A stretch of DNA of 64,000 nt from Atrina japonica (Eukaryota; Mollusca; Bivalvia; Pterioida; Pinnidae), in NCBI GenBank assembly GCA_030159075.1, contig BROG01000472.1, forward strand, positions 434,001 through 498,000, given 5' to 3'. Below, piece by piece: positions 1 to 11,337 of the stretch (the stretch's first letter is position 1; each line of letters begins with the position of its first letter). A model generated the notes under the pieces. It had not been told where the DNA came from. It saw only the letters and a list, made by a program, of their open reading frames with translations, and ran no database searches. Both the position numbers and the translations under genes were made by a program.

Positions 1-770
1 AAGCTGTTTTATCAGAGATGCAGGACAAAATTGCACTAGACCTGACTCCCTTTTCAACTTACTTACAAGCAACGTAACTACGAAGCAAATTTTCATTTCT
101 GTGGCCTGTGTTTCTTTTCATAAATTGACCTAGATCTATCGCAATAGGCCTATGATATAGGCATCTACAGTGTGCTTCAGATGCAGGCCTAGTCTTGTGT
201 TTTCGATTTCTTTCAGTGATTTTTATTTGTTTTGTGGTAATGAATGGCTTTAAATAAAAATATGGAATGAATGTGTGTTATTTTATTCTTTATTGATTCA
301 TTCATATGTTCAGCAAATACTTGTCCGACAAATCGCTGCCGTAACATGGTCATGGAAAGGGTTAAAAGATATTCAGGTATTCCTACGCCTAGCGGTTAAC
401 ACTTAGATCACTTATTTTTTGATACAACAATACAGTCATTCTGTATAACTGTAATGAAGGAAATAACAGTCGGTATGTAAATATTTATTATTGTTTTAAA
501 AGAAATGAAAGTCTAAGCAAATTGTGGTATCTTTATTCTTCAAAAAACGTCCATTGACAAACTAATTAACAAAGAGAAATTTAGCAGACATAAGCTGAAT
601 GTTCCATTTTTAAAGTTGGAATTTCCAAGAAAAAAGTTAGAAAAATCTAGAACAGGCTTGGAAAAACCAACTTTAAAGTTTGAAATTCGAAGAAAAAAGT
701 TGAAAAAGCCAATTCTACAGTTAGCAAAATGAGAAATTAAAAATAAATTAAGGTGGCCCTAATACGCTTC
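1..770. other. No gene seen; short imperfect direct repeat
   Basis: AT-rich sequence without a recognisable coding region or RNA gene. Between about 600 and 715 a motif built from AAGTTGGAATTTCC and AAGAAAAAAGTT recurs two to three times, which looks like a degraded local duplication. Nothing else could be supported. Confidence 0.6.
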
Positions 771-774
771 GGTA

Positions 775-2215
775 CATAACAATATAAAACATTTTCAGAT
801 ACCAAAGTATAAATCAATAGAATGTCCAGGACATAGATACAAATCCGGTAAATATGGACAAACACGGACCTCTGGAAAGCAAGAGGTGGGATCAGGTGCC
901 ATGGAGGAGTAAGCATCCCCTGTCGACCGGTCACACCTGCCGTGAGTACACAGTCAAGTCCAATGAAACACGTGAGGAGTGTATCTTCGTCACAATTGGT
1001 ACAGACGTCTCAACAACCGCCAACGAAAAGGCAACTCAACATTTCACTTAGTGAAACAGAGTAGTCGCAAACAAGACTATTATACCGACCGTAAAATTTG
1101 CGGAACGTTGACATTAAACGCGGTTTTCGATATCCCTGTGTCAATAATTTGTTAGTGAGTAGTTTATCTCTGTGTATGAAATCTTCATATGTTCTACACG
1201 CCCTGGCATATCGGATCATTTGTGAAATATAAACTCCATATGCGGGTGACTGAGGGATATTACTACTTAAATGTGGAAAATTTACGATGGGAAAGCCGAA
1301 ATCGTCGCGTTTGTCGTATAGCTTAGTTGCTTATTTCCCGACTGTGTTTATATTAAGTAAAATGTCTAAGTATGAAGCGTGTGTGCTTGATTCTGTGGTA
1401 TCTTTAATTTCTAGTTCGCTGGGATATATCGCATTGACATATGTATGAATATTGTCACTATTAATTGACTTAACGTCGTCGATATATCTAAATGTCATAT
1501 TAAAGGACACCGCTAACATTTTCTTCTTTTGATTCAGCAGTTTCTGAATGAAGTCTGCTTCGTATGAATAAAGGAACAGTTCGGCCAATAAAGAAGCACA
1601 ATTAGCTCCCATAGGAATGCCCGCAGTTTGTTGAAAGACCACGTCTCCGAACATTACAAATATATTGCTCATTAGAAATGTTTTTTATATCAACTTCAGT
1701 ATATTTATGTGTAGAATCAGAGTGGTGTTTGACGAAATAAGTATCCTGATAGCCAATCACTAGATATTTAAATTTTCGGGTACCACCTTTATTGAAAAAA
1801 GTATGATGCTGAAAAGTCTTTCTTTTAATTTTTTTATGTGGAATAGTAGTGTAAAGAGTAGAGAAGTCATAAGTTTTGATACTGTGAATTCAAGAAAAAT
1901 TGTGTGCCTTCAAATTTTCTAAAAGCTGTTTAGAATTTTTAAGTATCCACATCTGATTTACTCCGCTTCTGGAATAAGCAAGTGTACAATATTGTTGAAG
2001 CTTTTCCTTAACGGGTGTCAATATCCTGGTAAGGAGTAAAGACAAAGGTTTGGTAGAACATTTGCTGGATCCTGCTATGTATCTTTGCTTATATGGGGTT
2101 TTATGAAGTTTAGGTATCCATTTATAATTTTGTTGTAGCTCGAAATCGGTATCCGTTGTAGGTATATCAAACAATTAAGAAAACTGATTCATTGTTATCT
2201 TAATAAATATACAAG
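775..2215 (-). mobile_element. Penelope-like retroelement, family 1, copy A (5'-truncated)
   Basis: A minus-strand retroelement remnant. Its 3' end (about 775-1100) is a non-coding segment found at least five more times in this window: 4185-4683, 53975-54130, 55345-55625, 57195-57500 and 61850-62130. Upstream on the minus strand lie pieces of a reverse transcriptase in several frames (see the pseudogene entry). The order of motifs (PKLHKTPYKQRYIAG, then STLYTT, IPMGxNCAxLLA, RYIDDV, YDKRDDFGFPIVNFP) resembles Penelope-like elements. No GIY-YIG endonuclease is visible, so the superfamily assignment is an inference from motif order. The copy is truncated at its 5' side near 2215. Confidence 0.72.
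1010..2174 (-). pseudogene. Reverse transcriptase of PLE family 1, copy A (broken)
   Basis: Three minus-strand open pieces belong to one RT. 1890-2174 carries WIPKLHKTPYKQRYIAGSS, the conserved block before the palm. 1331-1672 carries GIPMGANCASLLAELFLY and FRYIDDV, the latter containing the catalytic aspartates. 1010-1219 holds the end of the protein (RYARAC..., RKFYGRY). The stretch 1672-1890 has lost its frame, and a break follows the ILLNIN segment near 1331. The better preserved relative at 57498-58836 shows the same order, so these are frameshifts within one protein and not separate genes. Not functional. Confidence 0.75.
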
Positions 2216-2257
2216 TGTTTCCAGTTTATAGTTGACTTCCAAGAAAAAATTCGTCAC

Positions 2258-2345
2258 AAAGAGATATTATTACTTAAATGTGGAGGGTTGACAATAGGAA
2301 AGTCGACATATGTTTTGTCGTATTTAGCTTGTTTGTTAATTTTCT
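2258..2345 (-). mobile_element. Short PLE-related remnant
   Basis: A minus-strand stretch diverged from, but alignable by eye to, the PLE segment encoding the YDKRDDFGFP...NFPHLSSN region: it shares the GATATTATTACTTAAATGTGG core. It sits just upstream of copy A on the element strand but is clearly older. The following 350 bases (2350-2700) hold no recognisable feature. Confidence 0.45.
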
Positions 2346-2707
2346 AGATTGCTAAACCTAGTTTTCTCGAACATAACTTGAATTGGAGAAAAACTGGGCT
2401 TAACTGAGAAAAACTGTTTTAACTTGAGAAATATCAGGTTGTACAGAGGTTTTACTGATTAATATGACATCGGCGTGCCATCTATATCGGCGTGCATTCT
2501 ATATTGTTCAACAATTCAATAAAAAATCACTAATTATTAAAATAATTATACTTATCGCAGACATGTGTAATTAATTGCAAAAGATATATTGGATATTGTA
2601 AATAAAATCGAATTGGTGAATTATTTTCAAAATTTAAAATTATATCGTTATGGATACATAATCTATAGAAGAATAATTTCTATTACATATGGTGAGGGAA
2701 GAAGAGT

Positions 2708-4163
2708 CTAGGACGTAAATCCATTTAGCCTAAAACGAATATGTAAAGGATAACGCCCAAGTTCACAATAAATCATAGCATTGCATGTTGACCTTTTAAC
2801 CCCTAAGATATATTTGCAGAAATCCATGTGTACTTTCTCTATATCTGGTGCAGAATGTAATCCCCAAACTACCAATACTCGTAACGTAGGTGTCAAACAA
2901 TGATAATAATGTAACGTAATTAAAATCCATGTGCATATATTTGTCAAGTGCCAACATAGCCTTTCTACATTGTAATGAGAAATGTTTTGTTTGACACCAG
3001 AATCACCATTATAATATAAGTCGGACTCCAAGATATGTAAATTCATTAACAATCTCAAATTCCTCGACACCAAATTCCATTTATCTTTTATATCAATGTT
3101 ACTGTTTTGGGACACCATAACTTTTGTTTTGGCTACATAAACAGTGAGTAACCACTTTTTGTATATTTTAGTAATTCATTTAACACATTTTGAAGGCCTT
3201 GCGCACTATCAGAAAAAAAATACATAAGCAGCTAGAGAGATACCTCTTGGGGTTCTGTTGACGTTAAATTGCTTTTAAGAAATTTACTTTCACAATCGTT
3301 GACATACAAAGAAAATAATAATGGTGAGATTAGTTCTCCTTGTAAAACTCCATTATTATTGGTGAAGAATTTAGAATATTTTACATTCAGTAAAACGCTT
3401 GATTTACTGTGTTTATACAAAGACTGAATAACTTTTAAGATATTTCCCTCCAAACCCAATTTCGCAATTTTTCCCCTAATTTCAACCCATTTACTCGATC
3501 AAATGTTTTTTTTTTTTTTGTAATCAATAAAACGGCTATAAAGTTTCATCTTTCTACCAAGAAATTTAGTGATAATAGATGAAAAAGCAAAGATGGCATC
3601 TACTGTTCCAAGTTTCGGCCGAAATCAGTATTGAGCATCTGAAAGTATATCTTCATTGTCTGCCCACGTGATAAGTTTATGGTTTACAATAGGCGTGAAA
3701 AATTTTCCGAAATGACTACGAAGGCTAATTCCCGGATAGTTACCAACCTCAGAAAAATTGCCTTTCTCATATAAAGGAACAATCAGGGCATTAGAAATCC
3801 ATTCTGGGAAATATCCTTTCGAAAACATAGCATTAGATAGTTTAAGGGTTTATTGGATTAAGGTATTCTTTTAGTTCTGTAAAGTACTCATTTAATACAT
3901 CATCAAAACCCGGGCTCTTCTCCCGTTTTAATCGACTTATTGCTTTGTATATTTCATTTATTGTTATTTCATTATTTAAATAACCAAAATATTTCTTCGT
4001 CAATATTTTGAGGATCTGTTTCCATTTCAGTAGCAAAATTTGTTATATTCCTAAAGTATTTAAAAAATGAATCTGTTTGCGGCATAGCCATTATTTTGTC
4101 CTTCTTATTCGAAAATTTGGCATAAAATAATTTTGGATTGCCCTTTGTGATTGTTTCTAACAT
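2708..4163 (-). pseudogene. LINE-A ORF2: reverse transcriptase and C-terminal domain (broken)
   Basis: Minus-strand fragments in several frames. 3972-4163 is the segment before the RT (ITKGNPKLFYAKFSNKKDK). 3842-4036 carries EIYKAISRLKREKSPGFDDV. 3625-3828 has the finger region (FPEWISNALIVPLYEKGNFSEV). 3232-3459 has NNGVLQGELISPLLFSLYVND, the RT motif before the active site. 2708-3118 is the C-terminal part with WGLHSAPDIEKVHMDF and ILGVK. The catalytic YxDD motif, expected between 3119 and 3231, is not readable and appears mutated. A poly-T run at about 3507-3519 marks another break. A dead copy. Confidence 0.78.
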
Positions 4164-4184
4164 GTCGCCTTCTGTACGATAATA

Positions 4185-4683
4185 AAAAAAAATTCAGATA
4201 CCAAAGTATAAATTAATAGAACGTCCAGGACATAGATAAAAATCCGGTAAAAATAGACAAACACGGACCTCTGGAAAGCAAGAGGTGGGATCAGGTGCCA
4301 TGGAGGAGTAATCATCCCCTGTCGACCGGTCACACCTGACGTGAGTCCTCAGTCAAGTCCAATGAAACACATGAGGAGTGTATCCTCGTCACAATTGGTA
4401 CAGACGTCTCAACAACCGCCAACGAAAAGGCAACTCAACATTTCACTTAGTGAAACAGAGTAGTCGCAAACAAGACTAATATACCGACCGTAAAATTTGC
4501 GGAACGTTGACATTAAACGCGGTTTTCGATATCCCTGTGTCAATAATTTGTCAGTGAGTAGTTTATCTCTGTATATGAAATCTTCATATGTTGTACACGC
4601 CCTGGCATATCGGATAATTTGTGAAATATAAACTCCATATGCGGGTGAATGAGGGATATTACTACTTAAATGTGGAAAATAAA
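4185..4683 (-). mobile_element. PLE family 1 3' fragment inserted in LINE-A
   Basis: About 500 bases nearly identical in layout to 775-1270 (GTCCAGGACATAGAT..., CCTCTGGAAAGCAAGAGG, CAACTCAACATTTCACTTAG). The fragment ends abruptly after TACTTAAATGTGGAAAA. It lies on the minus strand and splits the LINE-A linker from its RT, so it arrived after LINE-A. It is 5'-truncated and keeps only the last part of the coding region and the 3' tail. Confidence 0.8.
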
Positions 4684-5116
4684 TGCGTTTTAATGTACAT
4701 TCTGTCTTTTTAAATTCTTTTTTTACAGTGTTTCAGATATTGATGAATTTCAGGTGATTTATCTCTTAATGTATTAAAAGCATTAAGAGGACTTTTGTAT
4801 TTAAAATATAAATGTTTACAACCTCTGATCGAACCAATGTTTGTCGAAATCGTCCCTGAGTATGTTTCTAGTATTTTGAGTCCATTTTCCTACTCTAATA
4901 GTCTTCCTTACTGCGTTGTGGTATTTAGACATTAGACTATTAATATTCTCAATACATTTACATTATTCAAATTATGTGAACTTAACAAATCTTCGATGAG
5001 ATAATATTTTCTAAAATAACGTTTTTACTCTCTTCCTGAAAGTTATTATTCCATCGATATGTATCATGCTTTCCTTCAACATGTACAGTTTGTGACATAC
5101 CTTCTACACGTATATT

Positions 5117-6290
5117 TCAATTAATTTCAAAATGTAAAGGTGCGTGGTCTGAATGTGTATTAAAGCTGCAGACTATGAATTTGCTAATTGAGTTGAACAT
5201 TTCCGGAACTGCAATTGTATAATCTATAACACTATATAAGTTTGGACCACAGTATGTGAAATCATTTGAAAAATTATCCTTATGTCGGCCATCTAAAATA
5301 CGTATACCACATTCAATACATAACTGAATCAATTTTAGACCGAAGGAATTTGATGGCGAATCTGGACAGTTTCTGTTAGCCATACTTACATCCACCCGAT
5401 AGTCATGTGTACCTGGGATATTATTGAATATATTGCCAGGAATGCAATCGTCTATATTATAATCTTTTAGATTTGCAGATCTACTGTTAAAGTCACCAAC
5501 GACCATAACTTTACCTAATTGTGAATAAAAAGCAATTTGGCTTTCTAATTCTGCAAATATATCGCAATAGACCATTTTTGAGTTCTTACGTAATCCGTTT
5601 TTGGATCCGGATTTTTCATGCGCCGATTCAACTTATTTAGCCCTAGAGATTTCCGGTTTGTCTTTGCAGTGATCAGGAAATAAAATACAATTATATCTGA
5701 AAGGCAAATTATTGTCACTAGTCTATTTATATCAAAAACAAATTACGTTAACGTGTACACTCTATACCAAACATGGAATAATGTGACATTTTTATTCATT
5801 GTATGAAATTGAGCATTTTATTTCTTGATCGACGCAAATACACTTACCGGAAATAGCTAGGGCTAGCAGAGTTGAAGCGGCGCAAAAAAAATCTGGATCC
5901 AAAAACGGATTTCGTAAGAACTCGAAAATGGTCTATTATATAAGTGTAATACACAGAACGATCAGGTAGAATATACAAACATATATGTATAACTCATTAC
6001 CGTCATACCTGTATTGTTTGTAAATTTTCAACCAGACAAGGGAATAAAAATATATATATGCTCTAAGGCAATAACACCACTGTATTTGTCCTCGATAAAT
6101 AATGAAATGCCACCCCCTGCTTGCTTTTTGTCAGACTCCTCGGGATAAATGTTGCCCTATAACCTGGGAAGTATACGAGAAGTCTTTCTCTATCCAGCAT
6201 TTCGTAAAACAAATAACGTCATGTGAAGTAATATAATTTGCGAATGTTTTAGTATTTTGTTTTCTATTCAGATTGTTCATGCCTTGTTTG
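5117..6290 (-). pseudogene. LINE-A apurinic/apyrimidinic endonuclease domain, split by a MITE
   Basis: 5117-5575 is an open minus-strand stretch of about 150 codons with VMVVGDFNSR (metal/DNA binding), SFGLKLIQLCIECGIRILDGR, then DFTYCGPNLYSVIDYTI and SDHAPLHF. The SDH box supplies the catalytic His and Asp typical of the exonuclease-endonuclease-phosphatase fold. The upstream half of the domain continues beyond the MITE at 5936-6290: LYILPDRSVYYTY immediately precedes the insertion, and a GVAFH-type segment lies near 6100. The minus-strand ATG at 5573-5575 straddles the MITE end and is not the true start. Frames upstream are broken. Confidence 0.75.
5570..5933. mobile_element. TA-flanked MITE with ~90-bp terminal inverted repeats
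   Basis: The left arm begins GACCATTTTTGAGTTCTTACG and the right arm ends with its near reverse complement (CGTAAGAACTCGAAAATGGTC). The arms match over roughly 90 bases each, including TCCGTTTTTGGATCC and TAGCCCTAG. The element is 364 bp and is bordered on both sides by TA (5568-5569 and 5934-5935), as expected for a Tc1/mariner-type target duplication. It has no coding capacity. It splits the LINE-A endonuclease reading frame. Confidence 0.82.
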
Positions 6291-7030
6291 CCTCTGAAGT
6301 CTGGCCCAGCCAGACACGTTGGTTGTATTCGTCGGTCCGATCGCGTCGTTTCGTGCTCGGTTTTCGAATTGCGGTTTTTGGTAACTGATACAACTGACCA
6401 TCTACATAAAGGCGATTTTCATTTTCACAGTGTGTCCTTCCCTTTTTTTCTTTTTCATAACTACTCTTTTGAACTGACTCTTCTTTCGTCTTCAATGTTT
6501 GCGGAAAATTGTTCGTTTATGACAAACGGCTTGCCTTGCGTTTGAGTTTGTATGCAGAGCTTTTCACTTTCTTGAGGTCTCTTTGGTATAAGAATCGTGC
6601 GACGATAAGGCGATTTTTATCACCCACTTTCTGACCATATCTCTATATGGTCTTCATTGTCAAGTTCATAGTACAAGAAGTCGCGTATGTCAAGTTCAAA
6701 GTACAAGAAATCGCGTATTTTACTCCCTGTGACCTTCAGGTTGATTTCACCACCAAGCCCTGTAAAAATTAAATTCATCCTCATTGACCTGCATTGTAGG
6801 TCTACCACTGTATTTTGTAACGAATCCCTCTCCGCCACTACCATATCCAGCTCAGTTTTCTATTTGGTGACTTTTGTGTTTTGTTCATTTAGATCTGTGA
6901 TTAATTGTTCTACCTGTGTACCCTTTTCGGCAAGCTTTGTCATCTGATCATTGATAATTTTAATGGATTTCTCAATATGTTGACTTTTGTTATTAAAAGC
7001 ATCCATCTAACCTGAGACAAAGGCTACAGA
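6277..7030 (-). pseudogene. LINE-A ORF1, C-terminal part (broken)
   Basis: Minus-strand remnants of an L1-like ORF1 protein. About 6840-7030 reads as a heptad-rich coiled coil (KSQHIEKSIKIINDQMTKLA...). 6620-6844 has VVAERDSLQNTVVDLQCRSM and then RMNLIFTGLGGE, the junction between coiled coil and RNA-binding domain, but contains a local 21-bp duplication that repeats IRDFLY. 6277-6495 contains a C-terminal piece with NRLYVDGQLYQLP. In-frame stops occur in the coiled coil. The N-terminal part lies at 8822-9031, separated by inserted DNA. Confidence 0.6.
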
Positions 7031-7044
7031 TTTCTCAAATTTTG

Positions 7045-8815
7045 CAATATGCAATATACAATGCGCATTGTAATATTCATAAAATATTTCACATCAGATC
7101 TTTAATTTTTGAGAAATAAGGCGCCATACAGTTAAGGGCTGAGGAGCATTTGACGTCACGCGTGGCGCGTTTTGAGGCGTAATTTTGATTTCAAAATTTT
7201 ATTTCAAAGTCTCCGAATTGATAAAGTACCCAAAAGTGAAGAGCTGATTAGTTTTTGATATAATTTTGTTGAAAAATAAAGAAAATACAGCTCAAGGACG
7301 AATTTTCGTTTTTTGGCAATTACGTCGTCACGGTAGACGATGGCCTATAATGTGAAGTAATCAATTATTTCGTTGGAACAATACTTTACCAGATATAGCT
7401 GAAAAAAGAAAGTAAGGACGTTTTTATCCAAATTTGCAGAGTCAGGCCTAACAATATGAAATAAAACCCAATACCGGACCATGTCGACAACAAGTAGGGT
7501 AATCCGGAATCGCTTCATTACCTTAGTTGTATTTTTCTTTGTTAAATATCTCAGAAACTAAAGACTTTTTGTGTAGACATAAATATGAAACTTCTGTAGA
7601 GAATTCAATAAAGAAATTGTATGTAAGCTTACAAGGTCATCCAGCAAAATTTCAAGGTCAGAGGTGAATTTTATATTCAGTATTTTAGCGGGCATATTTA
7701 TTTTGTAAAGACAAATGCAAGAGAGAGAGACAGACAGAGAGAGAAAGAGAGCGAGAGAGAGTCAGACAGAGTGAGAGACAGACAGAGAGACACAGTTTTA
7801 CTTCTGCTTACATGAACGAAAACACGTTTTATTTCTGTCTACATAAACAAAAAACACGCTCATGCGCAGAAAAACACGCGGATGCGCACACAAAACTCGC
7901 GCATGTGCACACGAAACAAATACATACATTCTTACAATAAAACATACACACACGAATGCACACATCCCTTTATTTCGGTTTTTCTATTCATTTCACTATT
8001 CATAAATTGAAATATATCCCCATACACACACATGCTCGAAATCACGCATACACGCACATACTCTTGCTTATTTACATTTTATTATTGGTGCTTATAAATT
8101 GAATTGTATCTCCTTGTCACGCGCACACAAAATATCGAACATATAAAAACATTCACACATACAAATACGCATGCTCGCATACTTACACGCACGTTCGCGC
8201 AAACATACACACATACACACAAACATTCAAAAACAAATAAATTTCTTTATTTTTAATAATGCGTGCCTCTCAGTTCAGGTATGTTATCATAAGTAGCCGT
8301 GATAATGCATTTGCTATCTTTTTGGACTCTTACTTCAAAACAGGTAAAGAAGGAAGGCTATTTGTAGGTCACGGCATGTGTACAGTATAAACATTCTTAC
8401 TTGTAATCTTCATTCTGCAAAGAGATTTAAACCACATTTTTACTCTTCGCAAAAAAAGAAAAGAAGTCCCACTAAGGTCATGCCTAGCATAGGTACCCGC
8501 TACCCCCATGCATCTACTATAGCGACCTTGACACTCTTAGCTCTAGGCCCCTGTCACGTGAATTTTTTCTCCTTCAGTCAGTGCTAGCCACGATCGAGAC
8601 TATTCACATCAATCATTTTCCGCATTCAAAGCGGGTCAGTTAGTACAGCTCTCTTCTAAATTTCCTGCAGAAACCCGTGTACTCTATAAGTTCTGGCTTA
8701 TTTTTCATTACATCTTTTAATTCTATGATAATTATTTCATTTCTCCACAAATTTAAACTCATGACTATTTCAAGGTCAAATTCGTATGGAAAGCCGATCG
8801 TATTCGTATTCGATA
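7045..8815. other. Foreign insertion in LINE-A ORF1; simple-repeat-rich, no gene
   Basis: This block of about 1.8 kb separates the two halves of LINE-A ORF1. It contains a GA/GACA-rich run (about 7719-7798) and a long CA-rich, CACACG-rich stretch (about 7800-8240). Short ORFs near 8378 and 8677 have no recognisable domain. No terminal inverted repeats or long direct repeats could be confirmed, so the nature of the insert is unknown. Confidence 0.5.
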
Positions 8816-8821
8816 CGCATA

Positions 8822-9031
8822 CTAGTCTATATTTGTCACTAGTGAGTCCATTTTTGTCAAACTCTGTCCTAATTTGGTCTCTATGATTTCCATTTCCTCA
8901 AATTTTATCATAATAATGTCTAGTTTTCGATGAATAGTGCTATTATCTGTATCAGTCTTGTCTGTACTCATAGGTGTTGAGGTTAACGGTGTATCGTACA
9001 CGCCTATCAACACTTTTTGAAAACGATACAT
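8822..9031 (-). pseudogene. LINE-A ORF1, N-terminal part
   Basis: A minus-strand open stretch of 69 codons rich in charged heptads (TIHRKLDIIMIKFEEMEIIE, then TKLGQSLTKMDSLV). It fits the region just before the coiled coil of an L1-type ORF1 and aligns in order with the 6840-7030 piece across the insertion. The next 550 bases (9035-9590) are probably LINE 5' leader and then unassigned sequence. Confidence 0.45.
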
Positions 9032-9591
9032 AAGCGGCCTCGGTCAAAGTTCACCCGGACATAATTACGGTTGACAACGGCAAACGTAACAAAACAACTG
9101 AGCGAAAAAGTTTCATATCGTCGATTGTAAACACTTGATACGGACGGAATGTACATCAACTAGATAAATAAGTATCTCAGTGATTAAAAATAACGTATAA
9201 CATTTGAAGTATTCAATTACAGAGTTTCATTTTAAAAAGTGAGTTTTTCTTTCATGCAGATCTACTGATGTGCAGTACTGCAGTAAAGTAGGCCTACCTG
9301 TACATGTATCGATATACAACATGGTGTAATCTTCTCTCAGTCCCAAATGCAGTATACTTACATGCATATCGAAAAACATACACACACTGTCTCTCTGTTC
9401 TTTTGTCTTTGATTACAAATAGATCTCGGGGATTCATAGACTGCTTTGGTCTCCGTTTACACTTACAGGACCAATTTACAATGCAAAAATGGCTTGCATC
9501 CCCCTCCAAAAAAAAACATTAAAAAATTGCAAAAATACCAATTAGGGCCTAAGAGTTTGAAAATAAGAATTCGGAGGTAGGAAAATCTCTG

Positions 9592-9611
9592 AATATATAT
9601 ATATATATATA

Positions 9612-9687
<76 letters not shown>
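9592..9687. repeat. (AT)n microsatellite
   Basis: Interrupted dinucleotide AT tract. No coding meaning. Confidence 0.95.
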
Positions 9688-9857
9688 GATAGGTATAATT
9701 TAACTGAACCTTATTAATCCTTTTCTAGCATGGAGTTGTAATCGTTTTTGTTTTTCAAAGTTATTTAGACACTATGTCCACCAGGTGCTGTGATTTTAAT
9801 TCATGTTCAAACAATGCTACAAAAAAACAATTTTTTGATATATATATACAACATTCA

Positions 9858-11199
9858 TCATGGGCTTGGTTGCTGTATATGTGAGCCCCCTTTCTATCGT
9901 TTTCCTTTTCCCACTGAACTGAAAGACATTTATGCAAGACAAAAATGGGTCAGTATTGTTAATAGGAAGAATGGATCCGAAAACTGGAAACCCAAAGAGG
10001 ATTCAAAGATTTGTTCAGAGAATTTTGTTGATGGCAGGCCGACTGGAGCAAACTCTTACCCTGCATTGAAATTGGGATATACACCCCACAAACCCATTAC
10101 AACTAGACCTCCCCCCCCAAAAAAAAAGGGCACCACTACCTGAAGTAACACCCACAAAAAGAAAAAGGCTTATTCCACAGGTCTCAGTTATAGAGGAATG
10201 ACATTATACAAGTATCAGTGAATCAAATGACTATGACACAGAGGATATACAGTTTAAATGGATAGTGACTAATTTACCTTCTAATACAACTGAAAATGAC
10301 AAAAATGTCCAGTTGGAGGCAAACGTTAAGGAACTTAAAATTAAACTTGCATCAAATACTAATGCAAAATCTAAGGTACAACCAGAAAAAAAAAGATTTC
10401 AGTTTCTCTCCGTAATGTAGTCAGATACTAAAGTAAAATTTTATACAGGTTTCCCCAACATAGCATTATTTAATGTTATTTACCAAAGCATTTTACCCCA
10501 TTTGCAAAAAGTGCGGTATCGGAAGGGCCCAAAGGCTGTACAATCTTTTGAAACAAAAATAAAAAACAAGAGGAAATGATCATGTGCTTAATAAAACTCA
10601 GGTTGGGTCTGGTAAATGAAGATATTGCAGACAGATTTGGTGTGTCAGTCACACATGTATCTAGTGTATTAAATACTTGGCTTAAGATCTTAGGCCAAGT
10701 GTTGGGTACTTTGATATTTAATCCATCAAAGGAAGTAGTTACTGTTAATCTTCCCCCATCTTTCATGAATAATACATATAGAGACGTGCGTCATATAATT
10801 GACTGTACTGAAATTTTCATTGAAACTCCAAATAATTTAGAGGTTGCTGCACAGACATGGAGTGATTATAAACATCATCACACTGCAAAGATACTTGTTA
10901 GCATTACTCCATCTGGTATGATAAATTTTGTTTCAGAGGCATACACAGGTCGTGCAAATTCTGTTTTTTTAAATATTGTTGAGCCATATGACAAGGTCTT
11001 GTCAGATAGGGGGTTCCCCATTAGGGAAGAGCTCATGCTTCTCTATGCAGAGCAGATAATTCCTCCAGGAAGGCGTACTGTGTCGCAAATGTCAACCTCT
11101 GATGTTGCTAAAACAAACACACTTATTCATCATATTGATGATATGGTAAATATAATTGCAGGAATCTGCCATCTTTATCCTCCTGTACCAAGATACTAG
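9858..11199 (+). pseudogene. THAP domain + DDE_Tnp_4 transposase (PIF/Harbinger-IS5 type), decayed
   Basis: A DNA-transposon transposase in pieces. 9858-10100 encodes a THAP zinc-finger-like DNA-binding segment (CCICEPPFYRFPFP, W, ICSENFVDGRPT, P.LKLGY), though the first zinc ligands are atypical. About 10440-10560 carries the YTGFPN linker. 10576-11199 is a 207-codon frame with a helix-turn-helix (MCLIKLRLGLVNEDIADRFG, VSVTHVSSVLNTW), then RHIIDCTEIFIETP with the first catalytic Asp and LSDRGFPI with the second. After GRRTVSQMS the protein jumps to NTLIHHIDDMVNIIAGICHL. The segment that in this family holds the catalytic Glu (the R.H.ER.I helix) is missing. There are stops between the THAP and DDE parts. 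Inactive. Confidence 0.78.
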
Positions 11200-11337
11200 A
11201 AAACATATTATGGGTGTGTTTCATTACTTATATAGAAAAAAAGAAACAATTGTATCATATATGTACATGTAAGCTTTATATGTATAATTCTTTATTTGGT
11301 ACGAAATAATTGTATGATACTTTCCCAGCCAGCATGA

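Larger units (their letters stand above)
2600..9035 (-). mobile_element. LINE-A: APE-type non-LTR retrotransposon, nested insertions
   Basis: A minus-strand LINE spread over about 6.4 kb. On its own strand it reads ORF1 (8822-9031, then 6400-7030), endonuclease (6290-5936 and 5575-5117), a linker (5100-4690), RT (4163-3232) and the C-terminal domain (3118-2708). Three insertions interrupt it: foreign DNA at about 7045-8815 in ORF1, a MITE at 5570-5933 inside the endonuclease, and a PLE fragment at 4185-4683 between linker and RT. ORF1 has a coiled coil followed by an LQCRSMRMNLIF block, as in L1-type ORF1 proteins. The nesting gives a relative age: LINE-A is older than all three insertions. 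Confidence 0.8.
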
